7,815 nucleotides of DNA from NCBI GenBank assembly GCA_013696235.1, contig JACCYY010000311.1:1-7815 (forward strand), in the 5' to 3' direction. Made by a program: the position numbers and the translations under genes. A model generated the notes under the pieces. The model did no database searches, was not told the DNA's origin, and worked only from the letters and a program-made list of their open reading frames with translations. How positions within the stretch are numbered: the first letter of the stretch is position 1; every line of letters starts with the position of its first letter. This stretch comes from Sporichthyaceae bacterium. GTDB lineage: Bacteria > Actinomycetota > Actinomycetes > JACCYY01. Shown piece by piece: positions 1 to 7,678 of the stretch.

Positions 1-297
1 CGGCCCGGCGACGCCGTTCGATCCGATGGTGGGTGCCTCGACGGCCCGGGTCGACCCGCGGGCGGGCGCCCGGCCGGCGCGCGGCTCGGCGGCGCCGCCC
101 TGGCGGTCTTGGATGGTGGCGATCAGATCGCCCTTGCGCATACGTGCGGTACCCGTGATGCCGAGGCTGCCGGCGAGCTGTTGGAGCTCGGGCAAGACCA
201 TGCTCGACAGTCCCGTGCCGCGTCGGCGCGTCGCGCCCGTGGGGGCAGCGGCGGCACCGTTGGTGCGGGTGTCGACGACCTCGGTGGTTTCGCTCAC
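1..297 (-). CDS. rho: Transcription termination factor Rho, N-terminal part (runs off left edge)
   Basis: Rho is the hexameric RNA helicase that ends transcription at Rho-dependent sites. Only the first 99 codons are present, so the RNA-binding cold-shock domain and the ATPase core lie outside the window. Residues about 30-64 form the Rho_N helical domain (LSSMVLPELQQLAGSLGI, followed by the basic stretch RMRKGDLIATIQ). After this begins an Ala/Gly/Arg-rich, probably disordered stretch, as expected of the N-terminal insertion typical of actinobacterial Rho. The GTG start at 297 is chosen because GGAAGGA lies 8 nt upstream (306-312) and the Rho_N domain follows at the usual distance. It lies downstream of thrB, as in M. 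tuberculosis. Identification rests on Rho_N plus gene order, since the helicase motifs cannot be seen. Confidence 0.93.
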   Translation of the reverse strand, partial: MSETTEVVDTRTNGAAAAPTGATRRRGTGLSSMVLPELQQLAGSLGITGTARMRKGDLIATIQDRQGGAAEPRAGRAPARGSTRAVEAPTIGSNGVAGP

Positions 298-425
298 GAA
301 GGGGTTCCTTCCCTGGAGCTGTCGCCTCGGCCTGACGGCACGAAGACGAGATGGAACGCAGTCAGGCAGAACGAGCCAGAAAACGATGAGGATTCAGGTC
401 CCGATACGCCGGGCGACGTCCTGCT

Positions 426-439
426 GGTGCGCTTGCACC
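426..439 (-). other. Small hairpin in the rho leader
   Basis: GGTGC and GCACC form a perfect 5-bp stem around a 4-nt loop. It lies about 130 nt before the rho start codon and downstream of the candidate rho promoter, so it would be in the rho mRNA leader. No T-run follows, so it is not an intrinsic terminator. Its function is unknown; it may be a chance structure in GC-rich DNA. Confidence 0.3.
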
Positions 440-470
440 GAACCGGTCAACAGGTCCTGGGTGCGTGGAG

Positions 471-500
471 AGCCTAACACTCCTGCCGGACCAACGTCAC
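471..500 (-). promoter_or_regulatory. Candidate rho promoter
   Basis: On the minus strand GTGACG (495-500, 4 of 6 matches to TTGACA) is followed after 18 nt by TAGGCT (471-476), which fits the actinobacterial -10 pattern TANNNT. Transcription would begin near 464 and give a leader of about 165 nt before rho. I see no intrinsic terminator between thrB and this site, so read-through from the threonine operon is also possible. Inference from sequence match only. Confidence 0.4.
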
Positions 501-511
501 AGTGCCCAACT

Positions 512-1441
512 TCATTCCGGGCGAGTCGTCGCAGCGACCCCTCCCCGATCGAGCTCCAGGTGCACCACCTGCCAGCCCGGTGGAAGGGCGCGACCCGACA
601 GACCAAGATCACCGAACGGCTCGTCCGGCGCGGTGTGCAGCACCAGGACGGACGGTCCGGCCCCGGACAGCACTGCCGCCGAGCCGGAGGCGCGAAGCCG
701 CGCGACGAGGTCGAGGGTCGCCGGCATGGCGGGCTCTCGGTATCGCTGATGCAGCCGGTCCTCAGTCGCTGCGAGCAGGAGATCCGGCCGTACGGTGATC
801 GCCGCCACCAGCAGTGCGGCCCGGCCCGCGGCGTGCGCGGCATCGGCGTGCGGCACCGCCGGCGGCAGCAGCGCCCGTGCCGCCGACGTCGATGCCCCGT
901 CAGCCGGGACCAGCGCGGTCGCCACGAGATCCGGGTGCGGCTCGAGGCGTACGGCGCTGGCCATCCCGGCGTCGTCCAGCCAGCCGACCGTCGCGCCGCC
1001 GAGGACGCAGGCCGCGACGTTGTCCGGGTGGCCCTCGATCGCGGCCGCGGTCTCGAGGACCCAGGCGCGGTCGAGCTCGGACCTGGGGTGCGTCAGCGCG
1101 TACGCGACGCCGACACCGGCGACGATCGCCGCCGCGGACGAACCCAGACCTCGGGCCAGTGGGATGCCGTTCGTGCAGGACAGGCGGAGGCCGGCCGGTC
1201 GCCGGCCGAGCCGGTCGAACGCCGTGGCCGCCGACCGCGCGACGAGGTTGTCGGCGTCGGTCGGCAGCGCCCCGGCACCCTCGCCGGTGACGCTCACCTG
1301 GAGACCGCCGCTGGTCGTCACCGCGTCGACCTCGTTGTGCAGGGCCAGCGCCAGGCCGAGCGCGTCGAAGCCCGGTCCGAGGTTGGCGCTGGTCGCCGGG
1401 CACCGAACGCGTACGCGGACGTGGGGATCCGGGCGCTTCAC
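512..1441 (-). CDS. thrB: Homoserine kinase
   Basis: ThrB phosphorylates L-homoserine with ATP to O-phosphohomoserine, the substrate of ThrC encoded just upstream. The 309-residue product has the usual family length and the three GHMP-kinase motifs: PATSANLGPGFD at 15-26, the ATP-binding loop PLARGLGSSAAA at 94-105, and the C-terminal glycine-rich SGAGPS at 259-264. EGHPDN at 136-141 is also characteristic. The GTG start at 1441 lies 2 nt past the thrC stop codon; there is no clear Shine-Dalgarno sequence, so translation probably depends on coupling to thrC. No in-frame upstream start gives a better fit. The end of the gene is followed by the rho leader with no obvious terminator. The enzyme is cytoplasmic; in the family it is often inhibited by threonine. 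Confidence 0.96.
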   Translation of the reverse strand: MKRPDPHVRVRVRCPATSANLGPGFDALGLALALHNEVDAVTTSGGLQVSVTGEGAGALPTDADNLVARSAATAFDRLGRRPAGLRLSCTNGIPLARGLGSSAAAIVAGVGVAYALTHPRSELDRAWVLETAAAIEGHPDNVAACVLGGATVGWLDDAGMASAVRLEPHPDLVATALVPADGASTSAARALLPPAVPHADAAHAAGRAALLVAAITVRPDLLLAATEDRLHQRYREPAMPATLDLVARLRASGSAAVLSGAGPSVLVLHTAPDEPFGDLGLSGRALPPGWQVVHLELDRGGVAATTRPE

Positions 1442-1443
1442 GC

Positions 1444-2538
1444 TCAGGACGCCACGAGTCCGAGGGCCCGGGCCGCAACGTCCGCGTCGGGCGGCACCGG
1501 CGTCGGGTCCGGCATCGCCTCCGCGACCCACCCGGTGTCCTTGAGCCCGTGGCCGGTGACGGTGCAGACGACGCGCAGCCCGGCCTGGAGCCGGCCATCG
1601 TCGGCGAGCCGGAGCAGGCCGGCGACGCTCGCAGCCGAGGCCGGCTCGACGAAGACCCCGTCGTGGCTGGCCAGCCAACGGCAGGCGGCGAGGATCGCGT
1701 CGTCGCTGACCGCCTCGATCGCGCCGCCGGACTCGTCGCGAGCGCGAACCGCCTGCTCCCAGGACGCCGGGGAGCCGATGCGGATGGCGCTCGCGACGGT
1801 CTGCGGGTCCGCGACCGGTGCGCCGACGACGAACGGGGCGGCTCCGGCAGCCTGCACGCCGTGCATCCGCGGCAGGAGCGTGCTGGTGCCGGCGGCGTGC
1901 GACTCCTGGTACCCCTGCCAGTGCGCGGTGATGTTGCCCGCGTTGCCGACCGGCAGGCAGTGCAGGTCGGGTGCGTCACCGAGTGCGTCGACCACCTCGA
2001 ACGCGATCGTCTTCTGCCCCTCGATCCGAGCTGGGTTCACCGAGTTCACCAGCACGACCGGGTAGTCCGCGGCGAGCTGGCGAGCGACGACGAGGCAGTC
2101 GTCGAACGACCCGTCGACCTGGAGCAGCTGGGCCCCGTGCACGACGGCCTGCGCGAGCTTGCCGGCGGCGATCCGTCCACGGGGCACCAGGACCCCGCAG
2201 GTGAGGCCGGCCCGGGCTGCGTACGCGGCGGCGCTCGCGCTCGTGTTGCCGGTCGAGGCGCAGAGCACGGCCTCGGCGCCCGCGTACCTGGCCATCGTCA
2301 TCGCCACGGTCATGCCGCGGTCCTTGAACGACCCGGTGGGGTTCGCGCCCTCGACCTTGAGCCAGACGTCGCAGTCCGTACGGGCGGAGAGCGCGGGCGC
2401 CGGCACGAGCGGTGTCCCGCCCTCGAGCAGCGTCACGACCGCGGCGTCGTCCGGCACCGGCAGCCGGTCCCGGAACTCCTCGATCACGCCGCGCCAGGCA
2501 CCCTGCCGACCGACTCGCACCTGGGACGGGGCGGTCAC
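1444..2538 (-). CDS. thrC: Threonine synthase
   Basis: ThrC is a PLP enzyme that converts O-phosphohomoserine to threonine and phosphate, the last step of threonine synthesis. The 364-residue product is the short actinobacterial type. The PLP lysine is K72 in [19 protein letters not shown] (95-102), EGQKT (173-177) and the phosphate-binding loop GNAGNIT (198-204) follow in the expected order, and the N-terminus carries the typical [14 protein letters not shown] segment. The GTG start at 2538 overlaps the hom stop codon (GTGA). It is preceded by the strongest ribosome-binding site of the operon, GAGGAGGGG (2541-2549), whose GGAGG core is 4 nt from the start. This placement suggests ThrC has both coupled and independent translation initiation. 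No defects seen. Confidence 0.97.
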   Translation of the reverse strand: MTAPSQVRVGRQGAWRGVIEEFRDRLPVPDDAAVVTLLEGGTPLVPAPALSARTDCDVWLKVEGANPTGSFKDRGMTVAMTMARYAGAEAVLCASTGNTSASAAAYAARAGLTCGVLVPRGRIAAGKLAQAVVHGAQLLQVDGSFDDCLVVARQLAADYPVVLVNSVNPARIEGQKTIAFEVVDALGDAPDLHCLPVGNAGNITAHWQGYQESHAAGTSTLLPRMHGVQAAGAAPFVVGAPVADPQTVASAIRIGSPASWEQAVRARDESGGAIEAVSDDAILAACRWLASHDGVFVEPASAASVAGLLRLADDGRLQAGLRVVCTVTGHGLKDTGWVAEAMPDPTPVPPDADVAARALGLVAS

Positions 2539-3860
2539 GACCCCTCCTCGCCCTCGACCCGGAGCACGCCGGTCACCGACTTGACCGACTCCAGCCCGAC
2601 CAGCTCGGCCACGGTCGCGGCCAACGCACCGTCGGTCGCCGCGTGCGTGACGATCTCCAGGTCGGCGTCGTCGCCGAGGCCCTCCTGGCGGACCCCGCGG
2701 ATCGACACGCCGTGCCGGGCGAACACCTCCGCGACATGGGCGAGGACGCCCGTCCGGTCCGCGACGGCGAGCGAGACGTGGTAGCGGGTGATCGACTCGC
2801 TGAGCGGCCGTACGGGGAGGTTCGCGTAGGTCGACTCCCCCGGCCCGTGCACACCCTGGACGCGGTGCCGCGCGGCGGCGACGAGGTCCCCGAGCACCGC
2901 GCTCGCGGTCGGCCGCCCACCTGCACCCTGCCCGTAGAACATGAGCGGGCCGGCGGCGTCGGACTCGACAAAGACCGCGTTGAACGCACCGCGCACGTTC
3001 GCCAGCGGGTGCGTCCGAGGCACCATCGCCGGGTGCACCCGGGCGCCGACGCTCCGTCCGTCGGGACCGAGCTCGCACACCGCGAGGGACTTCACGACGT
3101 AGCCCATCTGACCCGCCCGCGCGATGTCCTGACCGGTGATGTGGCCGATCCCCTCGCGGAACACGTCGTCGACGGTGACCCGGGTGTGGAACGCGAGGCT
3201 GGCCAGGATCGCGGCCTTGGCGGCTGCGTCCGAGCCGTCGATGTCGGCAGTAGCGTCAGTTTCTGCGAATCCGAGAAGCTGCGCCTCGCGCAGCGCCTGC
3301 CCAAGGTCGAGACCAGCGTCGCGCATCCGGGTCAGCACGTAGTTCGTGGTGCCGTTGACGATCCCGATCAGCCGGGTGACCCGGTCGCCGGCGAGGGACT
3401 CGCGAAGCGGCCGCAGCAGCGGGATTGCGCCGGCCACGCTGGCCTCGAAGTAGAGATCGACTTCGGCTTTCTCGGCCGCGGCGTAGAGCGTGGCGCCGTC
3501 GGCGGCGAGCAGCGCCTTGTTCGCGGTCACGACGGAGGCACCCTGCTCCATGGCCTCCAGGAGCAGGGACCGGGCCGGCTCGATCCCGCCCATGAGCTCG
3601 ACCACCACGTCGAGGTCGCCGCGCCGGACCAGCGCGGCCGCGTCGTCGGTGACGATGGCCTGGTCCGTGCCGAGGCCACGGTCCCGGCCGGGCTCCCGTA
3701 CGGCGATCGCCACCAGGTCGAGCTCAGCACCGGCCCGGGACGCCAGGTCGCCGGCCTGCGACCGCAGCAGTCGGATGACCTCCCGACCGACCACTCCGCA
3801 GCCGAGCACCGCGATCTTGAGCGATCGGGTGGGCAACGGCCTCTCCGGCTGGCGGGTCAT
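2535..3860 (-). CDS. hom: Homoserine dehydrogenase with C-terminal ACT domain
   Basis: Hom reduces L-aspartate 4-semialdehyde to L-homoserine with NAD(P)H, the branch point away from lysine toward threonine and methionine. The 441-residue product begins with a Rossmann fold (GCGVVG at 20-25), then VTANKALLA (111-119, conserved K115), NGTTNY (169-174), and the catalytic segment [19 protein letters not shown] ending at K215, with D211 and K215 at the places of the family's catalytic Asp and Lys. From about 360 to 430 there is an ACT domain ([20 protein letters not shown]), which in Gram-positive homologues mediates threonine feedback inhibition. The ATG at 3860 overlaps the lysA stop (ATGA) and has no clear Shine-Dalgarno sequence, so coupling to lysA is likely. 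It is monofunctional: no aspartate kinase part is fused. Often named thrA in mycobacteria. Confidence 0.97.
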   Translation of the reverse strand: MTRQPERPLPTRSLKIAVLGCGVVGREVIRLLRSQAGDLASRAGAELDLVAIAVREPGRDRGLGTDQAIVTDDAAALVRRGDLDVVVELMGGIEPARSLLLEAMEQGASVVTANKALLAADGATLYAAAEKAEVDLYFEASVAGAIPLLRPLRESLAGDRVTRLIGIVNGTTNYVLTRMRDAGLDLGQALREAQLLGFAETDATADIDGSDAAAKAAILASLAFHTRVTVDDVFREGIGHITGQDIARAGQMGYVVKSLAVCELGPDGRSVGARVHPAMVPRTHPLANVRGAFNAVFVESDAAGPLMFYGQGAGGRPTASAVLGDLVAAARHRVQGVHGPGESTYANLPVRPLSESITRYHVSLAVADRTGVLAHVAEVFARHGVSIRGVRQEGLGDDADLEIVTHAATDGALAATVAELVGLESVKSVTGVLRVEGEEGS

Positions 3861-5251
3861 GGCGAGTCGAGGCGGAGCAGGTCGTCCTCGGTCTCGCGGC
3901 GGATGATCACCCGGGCCGCTCCGGCCCGGACGGCGACGACGGGCGGCCTGGGCACGTGGTTGTAGTTGCTCGACATCGACCGGCAATAGGCACCCGTGCC
4001 CGGCACGGCGAGCAGGTCGCCCGGCCTGACGTCCGCCGGCAGGAACTCGTCCTGCACCACGACGTCCCCGGACTCGCAGTGCTTGCCGACCACTCGGGCC
4101 AGCATGGGCGGAGCCTCGCTGGTCCGGGAGGCCAGCGTGCAGGAGTACGCCGCTCCGTACAGCCCCGCCCGGATGTTGTCGCTCATCCCCCCGTCGACCG
4201 AGACGTAGGTCCGGCTGGCGCCGCTCTCCAGCCGTACCGGCTTCACGGTGCCGACCTCGTACACGGTGACGACCGACGGCCCGGCGATGGCCCGCCCCGG
4301 CTCGATGGACAGCCGCGGCGTCGGAACTCCTGCCGCTGCGCACTCGTGCGCGACGATCGAGCGCAGCCGCACCCCGAGCTCGGCCGACGTGAGCGGGTCG
4401 TCCTGCAACGTGTACGCGATGCCGAACCCGCCGCCGAGCCCGAGCTCGGGCAGCTCGGCGCCGTGCTCGTCGCGGGCCGCCACGTGCAGCTGGACCAGGC
4501 GACGGGCGGACACCTCGAACGCGGCCGGGTCGAAGATCTGCGACCCGATGTGCGAGTGCAGCCCGAGGAGCCGCAACGACGGCGCGGCGAGCACGTCCGC
4601 GACCGCCGCGGCAGCGTGCCCGTCGACCAGGGAGAACCCGAACTTCTGGTCCTCGTGCGCCGTGGCGATGTACTCGTGCGTGTGCGCCTCGATCCCGACG
4701 TTCACCCTGACCATCACGTCGGCCCGCAGTCCCCGGGCTGCGGCTGCAGACCCGAGACGGGCGATCTCCAGCTCGGAGTCGAGGACGAAGCGCCCGACCC
4801 CCGCCTCGAGTGCGCGGACGATCTCCGCGACTGACTTGTTGTTGCCGTGGAAGGCGATCCGCGTCGGTGCGACGCCGGCACGCAGCGCCACCGCGAGCTC
4901 GCCGCCGGTGCAGACGTCGAGACCGAGACCCTCCTCGCTCGCCCACCGGGCCGTGGCGAGGCAGAGGAACGCCTTGGCCGCGTAGTAGACGTCCCCGCCG
5001 GGCAGCGCGTCCGCGAACGCGCGGCAGCGCGTACGGAAGTCGTCCTCGTCGCAGAGGAAGACCGGCGTGCCGTACTGCCGGGCCAGGTCGCGGACGTCCA
5101 GCCCGCCGAGCACGAGCGCCCCGTGATCGGCCCGACGGACCGAACCGGGCCACAGGTGGGTCTCGAGCGCATTCGGGTCCGCCGGAACCCGCAACCAACC
5201 GGGCGCGGCGCCGATCCCGGCGTGGAGCGCCCCCGCCTCGTGCACGCGCAC
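3857..5251 (-). CDS. lysA: Diaminopimelate decarboxylase
   Basis: LysA is a PLP enzyme of the alanine-racemase-like barrel fold (type III) that decarboxylates meso-diaminopimelate to L-lysine. With the GTG start at 5251 the protein has 464 residues. Visible motifs: PLP lysine K93 in YYAAKAFLC; DVCTGGEL (112-119); FHGNNKS (134-140); HSHIGSQ (232-238); phosphate-binding GGGFG (273-277); EPGR (317-320); and CESGD (392-396), whose Cys reaches the partner active site of the dimer. NYN at 429-431 supplies the C-terminal Tyr. A second GTG at 5245 would give 462 residues and sits at a better distance (9 nt) from the weak AGG near 5256-5258, so the exact start is uncertain by two codons. The gene starts 5 nt past the argS stop and its end overlaps hom. 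Confidence 0.96.
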   Translation of the reverse strand: MRVHEAGALHAGIGAAPGWLRVPADPNALETHLWPGSVRRADHGALVLGGLDVRDLARQYGTPVFLCDEDDFRTRCRAFADALPGGDVYYAAKAFLCLATARWASEEGLGLDVCTGGELAVALRAGVAPTRIAFHGNNKSVAEIVRALEAGVGRFVLDSELEIARLGSAAAARGLRADVMVRVNVGIEAHTHEYIATAHEDQKFGFSLVDGHAAAAVADVLAAPSLRLLGLHSHIGSQIFDPAAFEVSARRLVQLHVAARDEHGAELPELGLGGGFGIAYTLQDDPLTSAELGVRLRSIVAHECAAAGVPTPRLSIEPGRAIAGPSVVTVYEVGTVKPVRLESGASRTYVSVDGGMSDNIRAGLYGAAYSCTLASRTSEAPPMLARVVGKHCESGDVVVQDEFLPADVRPGDLLAVPGTGAYCRSMSSNYNHVPRPPVVAVRAGAARVIIRRETEDDLLRLDSP

Positions 5252-5256
5252 CGCGC

Positions 5257-6924
5257 CTACATCCGGTCCGGCGCGCTCACGCCGAGCAGGCGCAGACCGT
5301 TGGCGAGGGTCACCCGGGTGGCCTGGACGAGCAGCAGCCGCGCGGCGTGCAACGGCTCCGGCGGCTCGTCGCCGCGCGGGAGCACCCGGCACTCGTCGTA
5401 GAACCGGTGGAACGTGGAGGCGAGATCCTCCAGGTAGCGGGCGATCCGGTGGACCTCGCGCAGCTCGGCCGCGGCGCTGACGATCCGCGGCAGCTCGGCG
5501 AGCGCGCGCAGCAGGTCACCCTCGCGCTCGTGCGAGAGCAGCGCGGGGTCGAAGTCGTCTCCAGCCGGAGCCAGGCCGAGATCGCTGGCGTTGCGCAGGA
5601 TCGAGGACAGCCGTGCGTGCGCGTACTGGACGTAGAACACCGGGTTGTCGCTCGTCGCCCTGGTCCAGATGTCGAGGTCGATGTCGATCGACGAGTCCAC
5701 CGAGTAGCGGGCCAGCGCATATCGGGCCGCGTCGACGCCGACCGCCTCCACGAGGTCCTCGAGCGTGATCACGGTGCCGGCTCGCTTGCTCATCCGGACC
5801 GGAGCGCCGTCCTTGACCAGGTTGACCATCTGGCCGATCAGCAGCTCGAGCGTCTGGTCCGGGTCGTCGCCGAACCCGGCCGCCAGCGCGCGGTATCGGT
5901 TGACGTAGCCGTGATGGTCAGCGCCGAGCATGATCACGACCCGGTCGAAGCCGCGGGCCCGTTTGTCGAGGTAGTACGCCGCGTCGACGCTGATGTAGGT
6001 GGGCCGGCCGTTCGAGCGGACGATCACGCGGTCCTTGTCGTCCCCGTACGAGGTGGAGCGGAGCCAGAGCGCGCCAGCCGCCGTGTAGGTGAGCCCGCCT
6101 GCGCGCAGCCGCTCGATCGCGCTCTCCACCGCACCGGTCTCGTGCAGCGTGCGCTCGGAGAAGTAGACGTCGAAGTCGACCCCGAGCTCGTGCAGGGACT
6201 GCCTGATCTCCTCCCACATCCGGGCGACCCCCTCGACCCGCAGCACCTTGAGCGCCTCGTCGTCGTGGAGGTCGAGCAGGTCGGGACGGTCAGCGAGGAT
6301 CGCGTTCGCGATGTCGAGCATGTACGCGCCGGCGTAGCCACCGTCCGGCGTCGGCTTGCCCTGTGCCGCGGCCAGCAGGGACCCGCCGAAGCGGTCGATC
6401 TGCGCGCCGGCGTCGTTGAAGTAGTACTCCCGGGTGACCTCGGCGCCGGTCGCCTCGAGCACCCGACCGAGCGCGTCGCCGACGGCGGCCCAACGGGTCG
6501 ACGCGAGCGTGACCGGTCCAGTGGGGTTGGCCGAGACGAACTCCAGGTTGATCCGGTGGCCCGCGCCTAGGTCGTTCCGGCCGTACGCGTCGCCGGCGTC
6601 GACGATCGAGCGAGCGAGCACTCCCTGGGCTCCCGCCTCGACCCGGATGTTCAGGAACCCAGGCCCGGCGATGTCCACCGAGGCGATCCCGTCGACGGTC
6701 GCCAGGCGTTCCTGCAGCGTCGCGGCCAGCTCGCGCGGCGGCGCACCCGCCCGCTTGGCGAGCTGCAACGCGATGTTCGTGGCGTAGTCGCCGTGCTCGC
6801 GCACCTTCGGCCGCTCGACGGTCACAGCGCTCGGCAGCGCCGCCTCGTCCAGCGCGATCGCACCGTCACGGACGGCGTCGCGCAGGACAGCGACGATCGA
6901 CGCGGACAGCTCCTCGGGGGTCAC
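5257..6924 (-). CDS. argS: Arginyl-tRNA synthetase
   Basis: ArgS attaches arginine to tRNA-Arg in the cytoplasm. The 555-residue product matches the family length and is collinear throughout: an N-terminal Add domain (about 5-90), a class I catalytic core with SANPTGP (131-137), [14 protein letters not shown] (143-156) and [16 protein letters not shown] (165-180), GADHHGY (334-340), VRMSKRAGT (376-384, the KMSKS-like loop), and a DALR anticodon-binding domain (about 428-555) ending in the usual [10 protein letters not shown]. Oddity: the HIGH signature that should follow SANPTGP reads TLAS (139-142), with neither histidine present. The rest of the active-site framework is intact and the gene is unbroken. 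The GTG at 6924 is chosen because the Add domain begins there; it has no ribosome-binding site but a -10-like box 6 nt upstream, fitting a leaderless mRNA. It heads the operon. Confidence 0.95.
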   Translation of the reverse strand: MTPEELSASIVAVLRDAVRDGAIALDEAALPSAVTVERPKVREHGDYATNIALQLAKRAGAPPRELAATLQERLATVDGIASVDIAGPGFLNIRVEAGAQGVLARSIVDAGDAYGRNDLGAGHRINLEFVSANPTGPVTLASTRWAAVGDALGRVLEATGAEVTREYYFNDAGAQIDRFGGSLLAAAQGKPTPDGGYAGAYMLDIANAILADRPDLLDLHDDEALKVLRVEGVARMWEEIRQSLHELGVDFDVYFSERTLHETGAVESAIERLRAGGLTYTAAGALWLRSTSYGDDKDRVIVRSNGRPTYISVDAAYYLDKRARGFDRVVIMLGADHHGYVNRYRALAAGFGDDPDQTLELLIGQMVNLVKDGAPVRMSKRAGTVITLEDLVEAVGVDAARYALARYSVDSSIDIDLDIWTRATSDNPVFYVQYAHARLSSILRNASDLGLAPAGDDFDPALLSHEREGDLLRALAELPRIVSAAAELREVHRIARYLEDLASTFHRFYDECRVLPRGDEPPEPLHAARLLLVQATRVTLANGLRLLGVSAPDRM

Positions 6925-6930
6925 CGCGCA

Positions 6931-6936
6931 AGGGTA
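6931..6936 (-). promoter_or_regulatory. Candidate -10 box for leaderless argS operon transcript
   Basis: On the minus strand TACCCT fits the actinobacterial -10 pattern TANNNT and ends 6 nt before the argS GTG. This spacing would start transcription on or next to the first base of the start codon. No convincing -35 hexamer is seen 16-18 nt further upstream, and there is no Shine-Dalgarno sequence before argS. Leaderless mRNAs are common in actinobacteria; here the claim is inference from spacing. Confidence 0.45.
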
Positions 6937-6969
6937 CCGGCGGCACGTGGGCGGGAATCTTGGGCGGAG

Positions 6970-6983
6970 CCGCAGCACTGCGG
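6970..6983. promoter_or_regulatory. Perfect 6+2+6 palindrome between argS and the stress-protein gene
   Basis: CCGCAG and CTGCGG form a perfect inverted repeat separated by 2 nt. It lies in the middle of the 94-bp divergent intergenic region, about 35 bp upstream of the argS -10-like box and about 35 bp before the start of the plus-strand gene. The size and position suit an operator for a dimeric regulator serving one or both genes, but no regulator is identified and chance palindromes are more frequent in GC-rich DNA. Confidence 0.3.
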
Positions 6984-7018
6984 TGAGACGATGTCGAGCG
7001 ACAACCACGGAGGACTCG

Positions 7019-7537
7019 ATGACGCAACCAGGACTCGACCCAGCGGCACTCGCTGGAGGGACCGGCGCTGCCGTTGATCATCTGCTGAGCCAGGGCGGCC
7101 TGCCGGTCGGGACCTACGGCACGTACGCGGAGGCCCAGCGCGCCGTGGACTACCTGTCCGACCAGGAGTTCCCGGTCGAGAACCTCACGATCGTCGGGAC
7201 CGGGCTGCGTCAGGTGGAGCGCGTCACGGGTCGGCTGACGCGGAACAAGGTGATCACCGCCGGTGCGGTCGGCGGTGCGTGGTGGGGGCTGTTCGTCGGC
7301 CTGCTGATCGGGATCTTCTCGAGCGGCTCGGCCTGGATCGGGTCGGTTCTGGCCGGCGTCGCGATCGGCACGGTCTTCGGCCTGCTGACCGGACTGGCCG
7401 GCTACCGCGCGACCGGCGGGCGGCGCGACTTCACATCGACGACTGGCCTCGTCGCCGAGTCGTACCAGGTGCTCTGCGTCGCTCGGGTCGCCGAGGAAGC
7501 CCGCTCGCACCTTGCCCGGTTGTCGCTCAGGAGCTGA
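7019..7537 (+). CDS. General stress protein 17M-like domain membrane protein
   Basis: The 172-residue product has an N-terminal segment [30 protein letters not shown] (about residues 31-60) typical of the general-stress-protein-17M/YflT-like domain, a small alpha/beta fold of unknown biochemical role found in many actinobacterial proteins. Two glycine-rich hydrophobic stretches follow at about 79-100 and 105-128, predicted to form a membrane hairpin with small-residue packing, then a cytoplasmic or surface tail [18 protein letters not shown] that resembles the second half of the same domain family. The ATG at 7019 has a good ribosome-binding site (GGAGG at 7009-7013, 5 nt spacing); an ATG 24 codons upstream would extend into the palindrome region and lacks such a site. 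It is monocistronic and divergent from argS. A stress role is inferred only from the family name. Confidence 0.85.
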   Translation: MTQPGLDPAALAGGTGAAVDHLLSQGGLPVGTYGTYAEAQRAVDYLSDQEFPVENLTIVGTGLRQVERVTGRLTRNKVITAGAVGGAWWGLFVGLLIGIFSSGSAWIGSVLAGVAIGTVFGLLTGLAGYRATGGRRDFTSTTGLVAESYQVLCVARVAEEARSHLARLSLRS

Positions 7538-7577
7538 CCAGCGCGACTGGCGCGACCGGCTGGCACGACTGACCGGC

Positions 7578-7586
7578 TGGTAACCT
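7578..7586 (+). promoter_or_regulatory. Candidate extended -10 promoter of tRNA-Arg
   Basis: TGG followed by TAACCT is an extended -10 element (TGn-TANNNT) ending 13 nt before the first tRNA base, so transcription would start near 7593 with a short 5' leader. No good -35 hexamer is visible, which an extended -10 can partly offset. The element is inferred from pattern and spacing. Confidence 0.4.
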
Positions 7587-7599
7587 GGCCCGTCCTCGG

Positions 7600-7674
7600 G
7601 CCCCCGTAGCTCAGGGGATAGAGCATCGGCCTCCGGAGCCGTGTGCGTAGGTTCGAATCCTACCGGGGGCACCA
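7600..7674 (+). tRNA. tRNA-Arg (anticodon CCG), CCA encoded
   Basis: The sequence folds as a complete cloverleaf. The acceptor stem GCCCCCG/CGGGGGC has 7 perfect pairs, the D stem is GCTC/GAGC, the anticodon loop CTCCGGA carries anticodon CCG (reads CGG, Arg), the variable loop is short, the T arm is GTAGG-TTCGAAT-CCTAC, the discriminator is A, and the 3' CCA is encoded at 7672-7674. The outermost anticodon-stem pair (27-43) is a T-T mismatch; the other four pairs are canonical. It would be charged by the ArgS encoded nearby on the other strand. CGG is likely a frequent Arg codon in such a GC-rich genome. Confidence 0.96.
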
Positions 7675-7678
7675 ATGT

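Noticed and set aside
298..511. Intrinsic terminator between thrB and rho
   Set aside because: Only a 5-bp hairpin is visible and no T-run follows; nothing supports termination here.
26..2065. Long plus-strand open frames over the thr/lys/argS genes (for example 26-2065, 2412-3965, 4810-6570)
   Set aside because: They are antisense to well-identified genes, have no recognisable motifs, are rich in Arg/Ala/Gly/Pro as expected of GC-rich shadow frames, and have no plausible ribosome-binding sites.
2535..3860. Fused aspartate kinase-homoserine dehydrogenase
   Set aside because: The apparent longer frame extending to 5198 is out of frame with lysA; Hom starts at 3860 with its own Rossmann fold and has no kinase domain.
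6950..7000. Stress-sigma-factor promoter (GGAA...GTT type) upstream of the stress-protein gene
   Set aside because: GGGAAT occurs at 6953-6958, but no GTT lies 17-20 nt downstream, so the pattern is incomplete.
6947..7018. Upstream start adding 24 residues to the stress protein
   Set aside because: No ribosome-binding site, an Arg-rich non-conserved-looking extension, and a much better site before the ATG at 7019.
6866..7675. Minus-strand open frame of 269 codons over the stress-protein gene and tRNA
   Set aside because: It is antisense to a gene with a clear domain and to a complete tRNA; its composition is that of a shadow frame.
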